From positions 1 to 60,720 of the forward strand of contig CALUGQ010000013.1 of NCBI GenBank assembly GCA_944320235.1: 60,720 bases of DNA, in the 5' to 3' direction. Shown piece by piece: positions 26,901-34,545 of this stretch. Origin of the DNA: an uncultured Prevotella sp. Its GTDB lineage: Bacteria > Bacteroidota > Bacteroidia > Bacteroidales > Bacteroidaceae. The position numbers were made by a program, and so were the translations under genes. The first letter of the stretch is position 1, and every line of letters starts with the position of its first letter. The notes below the pieces were generated by a model. That model saw nothing but the letters and a program-made list of their open reading frames with translations. It ran no database searches and had not been told where the DNA came from.

Positions 26901-27173
26901 GTTTATGAGGTCTGCCGCGGTGCCCTTGCCGAGGTCGGCGGCTATCTGCCCCAGCTGGTCGTAGAACGATGCGCTTACGGTGCGCGTGTCGCTTTCGTAG
27001 AGCGCGTACATACTGTACGTGTGGGCGGGGGCTATGCTCGCGGCGGGGGTGAACGCGCCCTGGCCTTGGCCGCGGGCCATGCCGAAGGCGGCTATGGCCA
27101 GGATAGCGGCCAGCAGCAGCCTTGGGCTTATGTGGTTCTTTGTTTGCATACGCTTGTTGTGCTGATGAGTCAT
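20925..27173 (-). CDS. Giant fimbria-operon surface protein with T9SS-type tail
   Basis: This is the last gene of the fimbrial operon: 2,082 residues with a signal peptide (core LLLAAILAIAAFGMA). The N-terminal ~900 residues contain at least three copies of a ~190-residue module marked by IRWFV/YIRWY...DA.G followed by SIVCL-like strands. The middle holds beta-rich domains and a WTARADNDGSSNWNNDANW stretch often seen in Bacteroidetes adhesins. The last ~70 residues (VAVYSLGGAKV... THKLQVR) match a type A T9SS sorting domain. Position and size recall Mfa5, the tip component of Mfa fimbriae, but no von Willebrand domain is evident. ATG at 27173 overlaps the upstream TGA (ATGA), suggesting coupling; ATG at 27149 is an alternative. 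Confidence 0.8.
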   Translation of the reverse strand: MTHQHNKRMQTKNHISPRLLLAAILAIAAFGMARGQGQGAFTPAASIAPAHTYSMYALYESDTRTVSASFYDQLGQIAADLGKGTAADLINSLYIRWFVANADGGYAPVENMAEAWAISLPFYETANVGGYGKIWWKGKGTSESWLDAYNADNQKKISSASLTFSGQGEAGACRVVCLLSTQDPKHTYEPTWAITGDPDNIEAAVSFEIITEEQAQAMFTPGSESNATMHEKTLLLESFPSSQTVNLFQDYSNLHTEMGGNMQECYIRWYIADAEGNNVFAAGSIGHDQAATDYKEISAGMVYNSATAAKKLSDQWNNLNWGNLYTFLNNITASSLQEGYSIVCLIADKTPETAGDYVLKEPDFKLKYIYSYRAVPTDFKHYKGYSGSDFDEKGRQQVHSWTYSIYVKPGEKITLELPFTHGDVLEPAGYFRWYNYDTDLASGNIDNKQWGKDLKPYPTTGGSRGLMIWNQNRNAKESSTAVDYVAPAEGWTGETIACDVSRYIDGLDASGRYLLHEPTLSMRYIFNIRPAEDIANAIKNAILSGPQNVLEDQGNISMGAYDRNSTTNLRVGFHDVGDYYFYNYNFSNKLVPEGHEVTESDFGTELIHATRIRWFVYDETGSLSKELTNNLDNGRMVSISLDNLSGYFSKLDGESRESEQITYDIGHVAYIVAYAADAGSNMCPVAKFNCRFISDSYPMTVEEVPAYRRVSFLDTKYTKVAEITFDNDCEGTSLAAPTNPLDNMTQLPSAWNRRYYGFVYPGLYAYYDKASTNYQGLSPGHGEYGLYKSINVDGVSKDGGVQWGGTNYKFKWWANNQLRDRTYTLTGGAQSGYFLYVDASDESRPIASVEFEGNLCVGSTIVLSAAVADMTAQITKPQVIFKLYGVETDAYGNITSRKLIHSFASGDFNTVNASKTGEWYQVYTRVTLQQGTGVENYSKFLVSIDNFCNGTSGADYAVDDIRIYASNAKVETLQERPACDDSQPSGATVRLRAKHESLVALLNIFEVWESKPIYYRICKADGTPLTGVYGGEAAEEYGTATIVRYPRNADGTLKDGYELVGGEVYAILADRDFGLAPGEEYYVSVALPMGEEGDYRPGNWGMPDDVCSVYSDYFTLLAQELEIHDATATVNPEIILPCNGVETTSVGLTASLKVPDPDNGGMVAAQGVKFDWFIGTLEEYNEAAARNGTRLREALETFRQAYPSDAVASCEQNATGTYTEAHKAALREFVNDGRLHLAAEKISRGVTKADALHGSLDLCLIPVTASVTIGGKAVALCLEPAAMSLRVRVSSPELTLGFADVQYLNGATRSVRAGLGQLAAIGGGKALRLPVNGYKNMDGNGSATFSLAVYDDDNAVTVSATNDPTWSTATAAPLGTVTEIAADHVDLALAEKVAAGLHEGYWYELNFRFHDAAHTAGLQQGQEACLGDVFLTLKVVPEFITWTARADNDGSSNWNNDANWTRSTKAELYKADYTDYGEGDFALLAQQPSYAPMKFTKVTVPARVRPPLLAEATTHANGIIREESLVNSDFYTATEGIEYDLMVKTEPEDGRYECEKFYANTCGQIYFKPGAELRNQHYLTYDTAWVEKELSPGTWNLLASPLRGVYSGDMYVPKANGRQETEAFMPITFNNLSYGRNEYPIYQRSWDRAASVVITPEGDARGDYGAAIDWAWDGAAQEATVIQTHWSHNYNEADVKYWNGADGGLNGFMIKAGRDGTAYPKDALLRLPKGDTTYDYYSHDGQDDGQDTGPLDRSGNGRLLLDNGNADGYGTVRQPMANESDGNGLYIVGNPYMCSIDMEGFFGLNTQLEKKYWTISGGTVTAHTAGDLGTLPPMQAFFVKKAEGEPADDVTFIANMATRQATAHTRARRATKATCTLRLTAEGGGAEATVLLADGAEAGFADSEDAELLTYDADGARPAPYTVAGAQAVSVNMLPEIGMLPVGIAGGNGGTTRLSVSVEGNTGATLLLYDAKGGSTTPLADGTALTLCGNEHGRYFITTRSALAAEKATPASRCYSPGRGLVTVAAAGGIERVAVYSLGGAKVADHALHGAAYATLAAGPGVCIVVVETTGGKQETHKLQVR

Positions 27174-28564
27174 TCCTTTATTATGCAGATGCGGTAACTT
27201 AGGGTGCGGGCGGCCTGCCCGCCAGTGCCGCCTACGCTCACCGTCAGCGTGTGGTAAGCGCGGCCTGTGGCCGTTTCGTTTATATTGCCTATGATGCAGC
27301 GGCTCTCTTCCACCCATGCCGGCGCTCCGCCATTGTCGGGCTGGTCGGCTGTGGCCGTGCCGCCGGTGTATATCGCGGGGTTGCCGTCGGTGGTCCACCC
27401 TGCGTATTGCCACTGGCCGGAGCCGCTGCCGTAAGCGAGGGCCTGGCCGGTGCTGTAGCGCATTACCTGCGGCACGAGGTGGAAGTGGCCTCCGGCGTGG
27501 AACGTGCAGGTGAAGAGTCCGTCCTCCTCCTTCACCGAGGCGGGGTAGACGCCGATGGGCGGGAAGTCGTAGGGCGTGAGGTCGAGGCGGTAGTCGTCGA
27601 GCGTTACGGGTATTACGCGGTGGTCGTTGCGCCCTATGTAGTTCCAGTTGCCGTCGTCGTTGGTTATCAGGGCGTAGCGCATCTCGTCCTCTTCGCCGCC
27701 GTCGCGCTTCAGTGCGAGCGTGAGGGTGAACAGCCCGTGGGCGTTGGCCGGCGTCAGACTCTCGTTTACGTAGAAAACAAGCGTCGCCGGCTCCTCTGCC
27801 CCGGCAGGCACCGCCACAGTCTGCTCCCATGTGTGGTTGCCCGCTGCGGCGCCCTCCGCTATGTTCGGACTGCAAGCCCCCGTTTCGCCGCCGCCGGCCG
27901 GCTGGGGCAAGAGCATCAGGTTGCCGACGGCGTTCTGCGTCACTCCGTCCAGCGTCACCCCGGTCACCGTGAGGTCGGAGGCGGTGGCGTTGGTGAGCCT
28001 CAGCTCCATCTTGGCCAGCATTCTCACCACCCACAGCTCAACGGTCTGCGTGGCCGCGCCTATCTCTATGGTCTGGCTGTTGCTCATCGGTATGCCTCCC
28101 TCGGGCAGCGTGAGCGTGTTTCCGCTTACGCCGAAGGCCATCGTGCCGAAGTCGGGACACGGTTCGCCCTCTTTGGGCGAGCCTATGTCGGCCATGCTGA
28201 TGTTGGCGAACGAATAGAAAGTGTATGTGCCTGCGGGCAGGGTAAGCTTGCCAATGTCGTCGGACTGTATGTCGCCGAGTCCGCCGCCGGTCAGTACCTT
28301 CACCACGGTGCCGCTGTTGTCGGCCACCACCACGGCCCAGCTGTCCATGCCCTCGCCTGCTGTGGGGGCCGACTGCGAGCCATCCCATGCCCGCGTGGGG
28401 GCGGCAGGGGCCGCCGCGAGGCGCAGCCTCACCGTAACGGGGCTTCCGTATGCGTTGGCTGTTGGGTCGTCGGCCGAGCACGCCACGAGGCTGAGCACGG
28501 CAGCCAAGGCCGCCGCCCACGCCGCAAATGCGTGTTTCCTTATTGTGTGTGTGGTTATGTTCAT
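27170..28564 (-). CDS. Fimbrillin-like lipoprotein (Mfa4/FimB-like accessory)
   Basis: The 464-residue protein has a lipobox (SLVAC, Cys about residue 29). Its two-domain layout fits fimbrillin-family accessory proteins: an N-terminal domain with VTVRLRLAAAPAAPTRA, where an Arg follows as in the protease-processing site of FimA-type pilins, the LPAGTYTFYSFANI strand, and a C-terminal beta domain ending TLSYRICIIKE. It is likely exported as a lipoprotein, then processed and built into the fimbria as a minor subunit. Assignment to Mfa3, Mfa4 or another class is not possible by eye. It starts 14 bases after the previous gene and overlaps the next by four. Confidence 0.75.
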   Translation of the reverse strand: MNITTHTIRKHAFAAWAAALAAVLSLVACSADDPTANAYGSPVTVRLRLAAAPAAPTRAWDGSQSAPTAGEGMDSWAVVVADNSGTVVKVLTGGGLGDIQSDDIGKLTLPAGTYTFYSFANISMADIGSPKEGEPCPDFGTMAFGVSGNTLTLPEGGIPMSNSQTIEIGAATQTVELWVVRMLAKMELRLTNATASDLTVTGVTLDGVTQNAVGNLMLLPQPAGGGETGACSPNIAEGAAAGNHTWEQTVAVPAGAEEPATLVFYVNESLTPANAHGLFTLTLALKRDGGEEDEMRYALITNDDGNWNYIGRNDHRVIPVTLDDYRLDLTPYDFPPIGVYPASVKEEDGLFTCTFHAGGHFHLVPQVMRYSTGQALAYGSGSGQWQYAGWTTDGNPAIYTGGTATADQPDNGGAPAWVEESRCIIGNINETATGRAYHTLTVSVGGTGGQAARTLSYRICIIKE

Positions 28565-28578
28565 TGTCGTTTTTGGGG

Positions 28579-29919
28579 TTACATCACTATGCCGGAGTGG
28601 CTGAAGAGCGCCCACTTGCGCACATTGATGGTGGCTTGCAGCTGCGGTGAGCCGCCCTCGTAGGCCACGCCGTCTATCTTGACGCGGTAGATGTTGTTGC
28701 GCACGGTGCCGTAGAGCATGGGCTGCGAGGCATCGGCGGAGTCGTCGGGGTCGCTGTGGCGCAAGGTGTAGGTGAATGTTTTCTCCTCGCCGGTGGCTCC
28801 GTCGGCGGGCCCGCCTGTCTCCTCGTTCCACTCGGCGGCCTTGTAGTAAGTGCCCGTGAAGCGCAGCGACGTGGCAAAGGCGGGGTTGTTGTCGAGCGTG
28901 GTGTTCTCCATGGCGTAGGCCAGGATATAGTAACTGTCGCCGTCACTGTCGGTGTGCTCCGCAGGCTTGGCGGCCACGTCGGCGGCAGTACCGGCATAGA
29001 GCGAGGCGTCTTTTCCCTTGAGTGTCCACGGGTCGAGCACCCAGTTGGTCTGGCGCTTGTCGGCGTCGGCTGTCTCGGCGCCTAAGTATTCTATGCCTGT
29101 GCCTCCATGGCCGCACACCCGCTTCAGCAGGTAGGAGCCTGCGGCCATGACGTTTACGGGCGTCACGGAGCGCAGCACGAAGCGGTCGCCGGTGTCGGTG
29201 CCGCCCTCGGCCAGCACTCGGTAAGTGTATGTTCCGTCCGCCGCGCTCCATGCGCCGCCGCCCGGAGCTATGTCTATGCGCGCCGCCAGCCGCTCCACGC
29301 TTGTGCTGAGGGTGTAGGGATTGGCGCGGGAGCCGTCGCCGTCGGCGAAGCCCAGCGTGGCGTCCTCGGCAGAAGCCATTGCGAAGCCGTCGCACTGCTC
29401 GGCGTCGGCGGCCGGTGTCCAGGCTTCCTTTATGATGTCGTCGCGCACGCAGGCCACGGTTTTCCCTTGATATTCCGTGCTTACGTCGCCCATGTTGGCC
29501 ACCACTATGGCGTGCCAGGCGCCGCTGGCAGCGGTTATGCCGCACTCAGCCGCCTCCGAGGTGTAGGCCGTGCCGTCGGCCGACGCGACGAGCGTGGGGA
29601 AATACACCGTGTGCTCCACGGTGGCCGTGCCGTCGCCGTTGAGCCCTGTGGAGGCGTCGGACTGGCGGTAGAGCAGCAGCGTCACGTCGCTGACGGCGTT
29701 CTCGCGGTCCATGCCCGGCTCCCTGCCGTCGCCGTCGGCGCCCCCGGCGGGGCCGAGGCGCGTGGCCTCCGGCTGTGCCACGAGCAGGCGCACCGACACG
29801 TAGGCCGTGCCTCCGGCAGCTGTAGAATCCTTGGCCGTGACGTCGTCGCCGCTGCAGGCCGACAGCCCGCAGAGAGCGGCGACAGCCGCAAGGACGGTGT
29901 AGCGTAATGCAAATCTCAT
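28579..29919 (-). CDS. Fimbrillin-like minor subunit (Mfa1-family C-terminus)
   Basis: The 446-residue lipoprotein (lipobox LSAC, Cys about residue 22) shows fimbrillin features: N-terminal strand AYVSVRLLVAQPEATRL, a first-domain WHAIVVANMGD strand, and a C-terminal MLYGTVRNNIYRVKIDGV followed by INVRKWALFSHSGIVM. The RNNIYRV motif and the final Trp-containing strand are hallmarks of Mfa1/Mfa3-type subunits, where the C-terminal strand inserts into the next subunit. It is therefore likely an accessory or capping subunit. It follows the anchor gene by 29 bases. Confidence 0.82.
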   Translation of the reverse strand: MRFALRYTVLAAVAALCGLSACSGDDVTAKDSTAAGGTAYVSVRLLVAQPEATRLGPAGGADGDGREPGMDRENAVSDVTLLLYRQSDASTGLNGDGTATVEHTVYFPTLVASADGTAYTSEAAECGITAASGAWHAIVVANMGDVSTEYQGKTVACVRDDIIKEAWTPAADAEQCDGFAMASAEDATLGFADGDGSRANPYTLSTSVERLAARIDIAPGGGAWSAADGTYTYRVLAEGGTDTGDRFVLRSVTPVNVMAAGSYLLKRVCGHGGTGIEYLGAETADADKRQTNWVLDPWTLKGKDASLYAGTAADVAAKPAEHTDSDGDSYYILAYAMENTTLDNNPAFATSLRFTGTYYKAAEWNEETGGPADGATGEEKTFTYTLRHSDPDDSADASQPMLYGTVRNNIYRVKIDGVAYEGGSPQLQATINVRKWALFSHSGIVM

Positions 29920-29948
29920 TTATGTCCTGTTGCTCCTTAAATGCGTTT

Positions 29949-31052
29949 TCAGAGGCCCAGCTCCTCATACTGCACCCGCTTGCTCCAGCCGAGCACGCTG
30001 ATGCTTATGTTGATGTAGGCCAGTCGGTCGCCCCGCAGGAAGATATCTATCTGGTAGTCGTAGCCCCGGTCGAGGAACTCCTGCTCGCTGTAGCGGTGAA
30101 TGTCCTCGCTCGTGCGGAGCCGCGAGAGCACGTCGGGCAGGTTTATCGTGGCCACCTCCACGCCTGTCAGGCGGTTGGTCACGGTGAGCCGCCCGTCGTC
30201 GGCCGGGTCGTCGTGGAAGATTATGCGCGATGTCATGAAGTCGGCGTGGCCTATCCTGCCCGGCGCCTCAGTGGCGGTGCCGTCGGCCGAGGGCGCGTCG
30301 GTGCGGTCGGTGGTGTTCCACGTGGCGTGCGGGGTGTAGACGACGGCGTCGCTCTCGTCAAGCGAGTTGTCCCAGAGGATGTGCGAATTGCGGTCGGTGA
30401 TGCGCAGGTCGTAGTTGGCTATGTCCATCTCCGCCGGGTTGTCAAGCTCGCGCAGCGTCACGTTTATCTTCTTGGTGTCGCGCACGAGCGATATGGTGCC
30501 GTAGGTGGGGCGTGTGGCCGACACCTCGAAGCCGCCCGTCTCCATGCCGTGCCACAGCGTGTCGAGCGGCAGCGAGCGGTTTTCAATGTTGTATATCCCA
30601 TTGCCGGCGGCCACGCGGTCGAGCCTTACGTCGAGCTGCCGCATGGGGTCTCCGGCGCCCATGTCGGCGCGGACGAAACGCGCCCTGCCCGATGCCAGCA
30701 TGTCGGCGTAGGGCTTCTGGCCCGCCAGGGCTATGAACTTGTAGCGGCCCGGGGCCAGGCCGGTGACGTGCATGGCGTATGCCGGGTTGGCCAAGGGCGT
30801 TGCCGTGGCAGTGTTCGACTCCTCGCGGATGCTTACCAGCCGCTCCTGCTCGTCGAAGATGTAGAGCGTCAGCGAGCCCACATGGTCGTTGAACATATCG
30901 GCTCGTTGCAGGTTATAGTCGTACTTGAACGTCAGGTAGAGTCCGTAAGGGCAGTAGTCGGTCTCCTCGTGCATCATGTCGCACGACGTGGGCACCGCCG
31001 CCGTGGCGAGCAGGGCCAGCGCAAGGCCCAGTGTTCTCGTTGTCTTGGTCAT
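29949..31052 (-). CDS. FimB/Mfa2-family fimbrial anchor lipoprotein
   Basis: The 367-residue protein begins with a signal sequence ending PTSC (a weak lipobox), then the family-typical CPYGLYLTFKYDYNLQRADMF start, where Mfa2/FimB proteins carry Asp/Asn-rich YDYN. Later come LTLYIFDEQERLVS and the ending DIFLRGDRLAYINISISVLGWSKR, close to the Mfa2 C-terminus. Mfa2 anchors the fimbria in the outer membrane and limits its length. The start at 31052 begins the signal sequence. A 168-base gap with a strong hairpin separates it from the major fimbrillin, which may lower its expression relative to the subunit. Confidence 0.87.
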   Translation of the reverse strand: MTKTTRTLGLALALLATAAVPTSCDMMHEETDYCPYGLYLTFKYDYNLQRADMFNDHVGSLTLYIFDEQERLVSIREESNTATATPLANPAYAMHVTGLAPGRYKFIALAGQKPYADMLASGRARFVRADMGAGDPMRQLDVRLDRVAAGNGIYNIENRSLPLDTLWHGMETGGFEVSATRPTYGTISLVRDTKKINVTLRELDNPAEMDIANYDLRITDRNSHILWDNSLDESDAVVYTPHATWNTTDRTDAPSADGTATEAPGRIGHADFMTSRIIFHDDPADDGRLTVTNRLTGVEVATINLPDVLSRLRTSEDIHRYSEQEFLDRGYDYQIDIFLRGDRLAYINISISVLGWSKRVQYEELGL

Positions 31053-31154
31053 TGTCACGCTGTTGTTCTGTTTGTGTTGTGTAGCCGCTGTTGGCTGTGG
31101 TGATGGTTGCGGCCATGCCCGCCGGTGGGTGCGCATGGTCCGTTTGCAAGGGTC

Positions 31155-31193
31155 AACGGCGGCGGGCGGGCCTGTGGGCGGCCCGCCGCCGTT
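31155..31193 (-). promoter_or_regulatory. Strong hairpin between major fimbrillin and anchor genes
   Basis: A perfect 13-bp GC-rich stem pairs AACGGCGGCGGGC (31155-31167) with GCCCGCCGCCGTT (31181-31193). It lies 28 bases past the Mfa1 stop. With no T-run it fits an mRNA-stabilising or partial-termination hairpin. Confidence 0.6.
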
Positions 31194-31220
31194 GTGCGGT
31201 CATGCCTTCGGGGGGGCGCC

Positions 31221-33059
31221 TTACTGGAGCGTTACGCTCTGCTTGCGCTTTGCCCACGAGAGCAGGTTGATCTTCACTGAGATGTAGTTCTCCACCTCGT
31301 CGTCGGGCGTGGTGTCGGCGTTCACGTTAGGAACGGTGGCGCTGCCGATGGCGCTCACGCCTTTGACCTCAATCTCGTACCAGTTGTTGCGGAGCACGCC
31401 GTAGCGGCCCAGCCAGTTCTTGTCGGCCTGCTCGTTGGGATAGGCGACAGTGGTCTTGTTGGCGCGGTTCCAGGGGGTAAGCTCGTCACCGAAGTGCTTT
31501 ATCAGCACTGTGTAGTAAGCCTCGGCGTTGGTGTACTGCGTCACGGTGATGGCGTTCTTCACGGCCTCAAGCTGCACTCCGTTGAGGTCGTAGTCCTTTG
31601 TGGTGGCGTCGCCGCCATCTTCGGTGGCGGTGAATGTCACCTTGGTGAGCGTGAGGTTCTTCGTGTCTGCGTCTACGGTGTAGGTGACAGCCTTTGGAGC
31701 CACATTGATTTTTTCGGCGTCCACAAAGTCGGCGTCGCTTGTTGCCGTGGCCAGGATGTCGTTGTTGTAGAGGTCGCCGGCCTGCTTGAGGATTGCTTTC
31801 TCGGCCTCAGACTTCTTGTAGATGGTGGTGCGGATGCCGTTCACGGTGTAGAAGTCGTTGCCTTCCCACTCGGCGGGCAGGGTGAACTTGGCCTTGATGA
31901 TGGCGCAGGTGGTGTTCTTCACGTTCTGGTGGGCAACGTCGAAGGTGTTTTCGAGGCAATACTTAGTGTTGTCGTCGAAGGTCATTCCGCTTGCGGTTGC
32001 AGGAGCGTCGGTGAACGAGGCATCGTCCTTATAGTTCGGGTCGATGCCGAAGTAGGTGCGGTAAGCAGCCGTTGCGGGGTTGCCGCTCTCCTCCTGGGCC
32101 AGGCTGTAGCCGGCGAAGCGGTAGGGGTTGGCGGTAAGGGAAGGGCTTTCCGACTTACCGTCGCCGTCAGACCTGAGCGCGTACCAGTCGTCGCCGCTCG
32201 GGGTGATGCCCTCTGCGCTCTGGTTCCAGTTGCGCACGATGTAAGAAGAGGTGTTCTGGTTGGCCAGCGCCCAGCCGCTGATGGTGTAGGTCAGCGTGTT
32301 GGAGCCTACGATCAGGTTGCTGCTTGTGATGCTCTGCGTGAGCTGCACCTTGGCCACGGCGCGCTCAACGAAGATGTCGGCGGCGGGGTTCTCCTGTGCG
32401 AGAAGCTCTGTCTGGTAGATCTTGTCGCTTACATCGGCGAGTATCGTGGTGGTCTGGCCGCTTATGGCCGTGCTGCCGGGCTTGTCGGTCATCACGGCGT
32501 TGGTCATGAAGTAGCCGTTGCCGGTGAGCGCGGTTGCAGAGGCGACGGTCTTTTCGGTGAAGTCCTTGAACGAGCCTGAGAACACGTCCGGGCCGAACTT
32601 GATTGTGTTTGCGGTGTTGTCAACGGTGAACACGCTGTTGCGGTTGAGCACCACGAGGGCGTAAATCTTCTCGCCACCGGCGGTGGTGATGGAGTTGATC
32701 TTCTGCACCTTGGTTCCCTGCGACGTGATCTGGTCGTCGTCGAGGCCCTGGTTCCAGTTGAGCGTCATGTCGTAGGCAGCCTGGAAGGTGGCGGCGTTCT
32801 GGTCCTCGCCCTTGAAGAGCAGGAGCGTGGCGTTGTTTACGGCATACTCGGTTGCGTCGCCGTCGTCGGTCTGGTCGTTGGCGGCGCGTGTGCCTGCGCC
32901 AGCGCTCTGCGTCGGCAGGTTGATCGACAGTTTCAGGTAGCCGGTGCCGTCGGCGCCGAAGCCGGTGTTGCTGTCTGCGGGGGCGGTTACCTCATCGCTT
33001 GAGCATGCAGCCATGGCAAGTGCGGCAAGCGCGAATGTGAATAGCTTTAACTTTTTCAT
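31221..33059 (-). CDS. Mfa1-family major fimbrillin
   Basis: The 612-residue protein has a lipoprotein signal (LAMAAC, Cys about residue 19). The prodomain ends near R58 in AGAGTRAAND, where an Arg-specific protease would cut to expose the donor-strand groove. It contains NATLLLFKGEDQ and YALVVLNRNSVF strands in the N-terminal domain. The C-terminal domain ends VLRNNWYEIEVKGVSAIGSATVPN ... ISVKINLLSWAKRKQSVTLQ, the Mfa1 signature. Its codon choice is less GC-extreme than neighbours, as in highly expressed surface genes. It is the probable shaft subunit of the fimbria encoded by this operon. Confidence 0.93.
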   Translation of the reverse strand: MKKLKLFTFALAALAMAACSSDEVTAPADSNTGFGADGTGYLKLSINLPTQSAGAGTRAANDQTDDGDATEYAVNNATLLLFKGEDQNAATFQAAYDMTLNWNQGLDDDQITSQGTKVQKINSITTAGGEKIYALVVLNRNSVFTVDNTANTIKFGPDVFSGSFKDFTEKTVASATALTGNGYFMTNAVMTDKPGSTAISGQTTTILADVSDKIYQTELLAQENPAADIFVERAVAKVQLTQSITSSNLIVGSNTLTYTISGWALANQNTSSYIVRNWNQSAEGITPSGDDWYALRSDGDGKSESPSLTANPYRFAGYSLAQEESGNPATAAYRTYFGIDPNYKDDASFTDAPATASGMTFDDNTKYCLENTFDVAHQNVKNTTCAIIKAKFTLPAEWEGNDFYTVNGIRTTIYKKSEAEKAILKQAGDLYNNDILATATSDADFVDAEKINVAPKAVTYTVDADTKNLTLTKVTFTATEDGGDATTKDYDLNGVQLEAVKNAITVTQYTNAEAYYTVLIKHFGDELTPWNRANKTTVAYPNEQADKNWLGRYGVLRNNWYEIEVKGVSAIGSATVPNVNADTTPDDEVENYISVKINLLSWAKRKQSVTLQ

Positions 33060-33110
33060 TGTTTTGACTTTTATTAATAAAATATTTGGTTGTGAGTGTT
33101 GCCTGCGTCT

Positions 33111-34523
33111 TTACCTTATGTTTTCAAGGTTGGCGCGCGCCTGCTCCAGTCCGGCGTCGGCGGCGCGGCGGTAGAGCGCGGCGGCGGCCTCGTCGTTGCC
33201 CGTCAGCTGCTGGTAGGCGGCGCGGGCGTTGAGTGCCTGCGGGCTGTCGCCGGCCTTGTCGAGGTAGGGCTTTGCGCCGGCTGCGTCGCCCGCGTTGAGG
33301 CGTGTGCAGGCTGCGTTGAGGTTGGCGGTGGCGTCATCGGGAAACATCCTGACGGCTATCTCCATAACCTCGTTGAACTCGGCGCTGCCTGGCTCGCACG
33401 TCTGGGCCACGAGAAACATCTCCTCGAGCGACAGCTGCTGCGGCTTGGTGAACACGAGGCGGCGCGCCTCATCAACGCTGAAGGGCCGCACAATGTAGCT
33501 TATGTGGTAGTCGGAGCGGCGCAGCGCCGGGTACCATGTGGCCAACATGAAGCGGTAGTCGGCGGGATAGTCAGCCCTGATCTTGCGCTCGCGGGCGTCG
33601 GGGTCGAGGGCTGGGTCGGCCATTATGGCGAGTATGGCGTCGCGGTTGCCGAGGTTGCTGCCCTTGAGGAAGGCCGCGAGGCCCTGCCAGTTCTCTGGCG
33701 TGTGGGCCACGGAGAAGAGACTGTCGTCGAGGCTTACGAGGCGGCGCACATAGTCCTTGAGGGTGCGGGCGCGGCCGCGCGCCAGGAAGTCGTTGTGGCT
33801 GTAGGGGCTTTCGGGCGAGGCGAAGCCGTGTATCTCAATGTGGCGTATGCTTAGGTTGGGGTCGGCCTTCACCATGTTTATGGTGTTGACGATGCTGTCA
33901 AGCTCGGCCGGGTTGCGCCGGTAGTCGGGATGAAGCTCGGTGCGGTCCACGGGGAAGTCGATGTAGGCCGTCTTGTCTATGTGGCGCTCCTTCCGCGCCT
34001 CGGCCTGCGGGCGTACAAAGGCCATGAGCGGCTTGCGCCGGCGGCGCAGCAGGTAGTCGTTGCCGTCGAGGCTGTCGCCGCAGCCGCAGAGGTCCTCGTG
34101 GATGGTGACGTCGTAGTCCGTCAGCTCTGCGCTCAGAGGCACGGCGGCGCGGTAGGGCAGGCTCTGCGCCCTGCCGTTGGCGCGGCGCACCACCGTGGCG
34201 CCCTCGGCGAAGCCGCTGCGGTCGCCGCGCTCGAACATGATGTGCTGGCGGCGGCCGTTGATGACAATCTGTGGCATGGCCTTGCGGCCTGCGGTACTGG
34301 TGAGCACGGGGGTGTAGACAAGGCGCGTGTTGGCAGGCAGGTCGAGCGAGTCGAGGTTGAGCGTCATGTCGAGCACTACGAAACCGCCGCCGCTGCTCAC
34401 GCTGAGACTGTCGAGACGTATGCCGCCGGCGGCCATCCTTGTCGGCTCCGTGGTCGGCGATGCGGCTGCCGGCCCGGCGGCTGCCAGTGCCGCCACGAAT
34501 ATACTGCTGATGATTGCTTTCAT
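33111..34523 (-). CDS. DUF3868/OmpA-like fimbrial-operon protein
   Basis: The 470-residue protein has a signal peptide, an N-terminal DUF3868 domain (about 25-160, including VVLDMTLNLDSLDLPANTRLVYTPVL), an OmpA-like region (about 190-310; DSIVNTINMVKADPNLSIRHIEIHGFASPESPYSHN) and a C-terminal repeat-like helical part (LNAACTRLNAGDAAGAKPYLDKAGDSPQALNAR) resembling TPRs. This combination is always found beside DUF3575 and fimbrillin genes in Bacteroidales. The OmpA part may hold peptidoglycan, which is inference. It is the second gene of the operon, 22 bases after DUF3575. Confidence 0.88.
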   Translation of the reverse strand: MKAIISSIFVAALAAAGPAAASPTTEPTRMAAGGIRLDSLSVSSGGGFVVLDMTLNLDSLDLPANTRLVYTPVLTSTAGRKAMPQIVINGRRQHIMFERGDRSGFAEGATVVRRANGRAQSLPYRAAVPLSAELTDYDVTIHEDLCGCGDSLDGNDYLLRRRRKPLMAFVRPQAEARKERHIDKTAYIDFPVDRTELHPDYRRNPAELDSIVNTINMVKADPNLSIRHIEIHGFASPESPYSHNDFLARGRARTLKDYVRRLVSLDDSLFSVAHTPENWQGLAAFLKGSNLGNRDAILAIMADPALDPDARERKIRADYPADYRFMLATWYPALRRSDYHISYIVRPFSVDEARRLVFTKPQQLSLEEMFLVAQTCEPGSAEFNEVMEIAVRMFPDDATANLNAACTRLNAGDAAGAKPYLDKAGDSPQALNARAAYQQLTGNDEAAAALYRRAADAGLEQARANLENIR

Positions 34524-34545
34524 TTGTTGGTGCTTTGTTTGTCGG

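Noticed and set aside
27174-28034. N-terminal extension of the giant surface protein
   Set aside because: This part is the out-of-frame shadow of the fimbrillin gene at 27170-28564, with Arg/His-rich composition. A signal peptide starts downstream, at 27173 or 27149.
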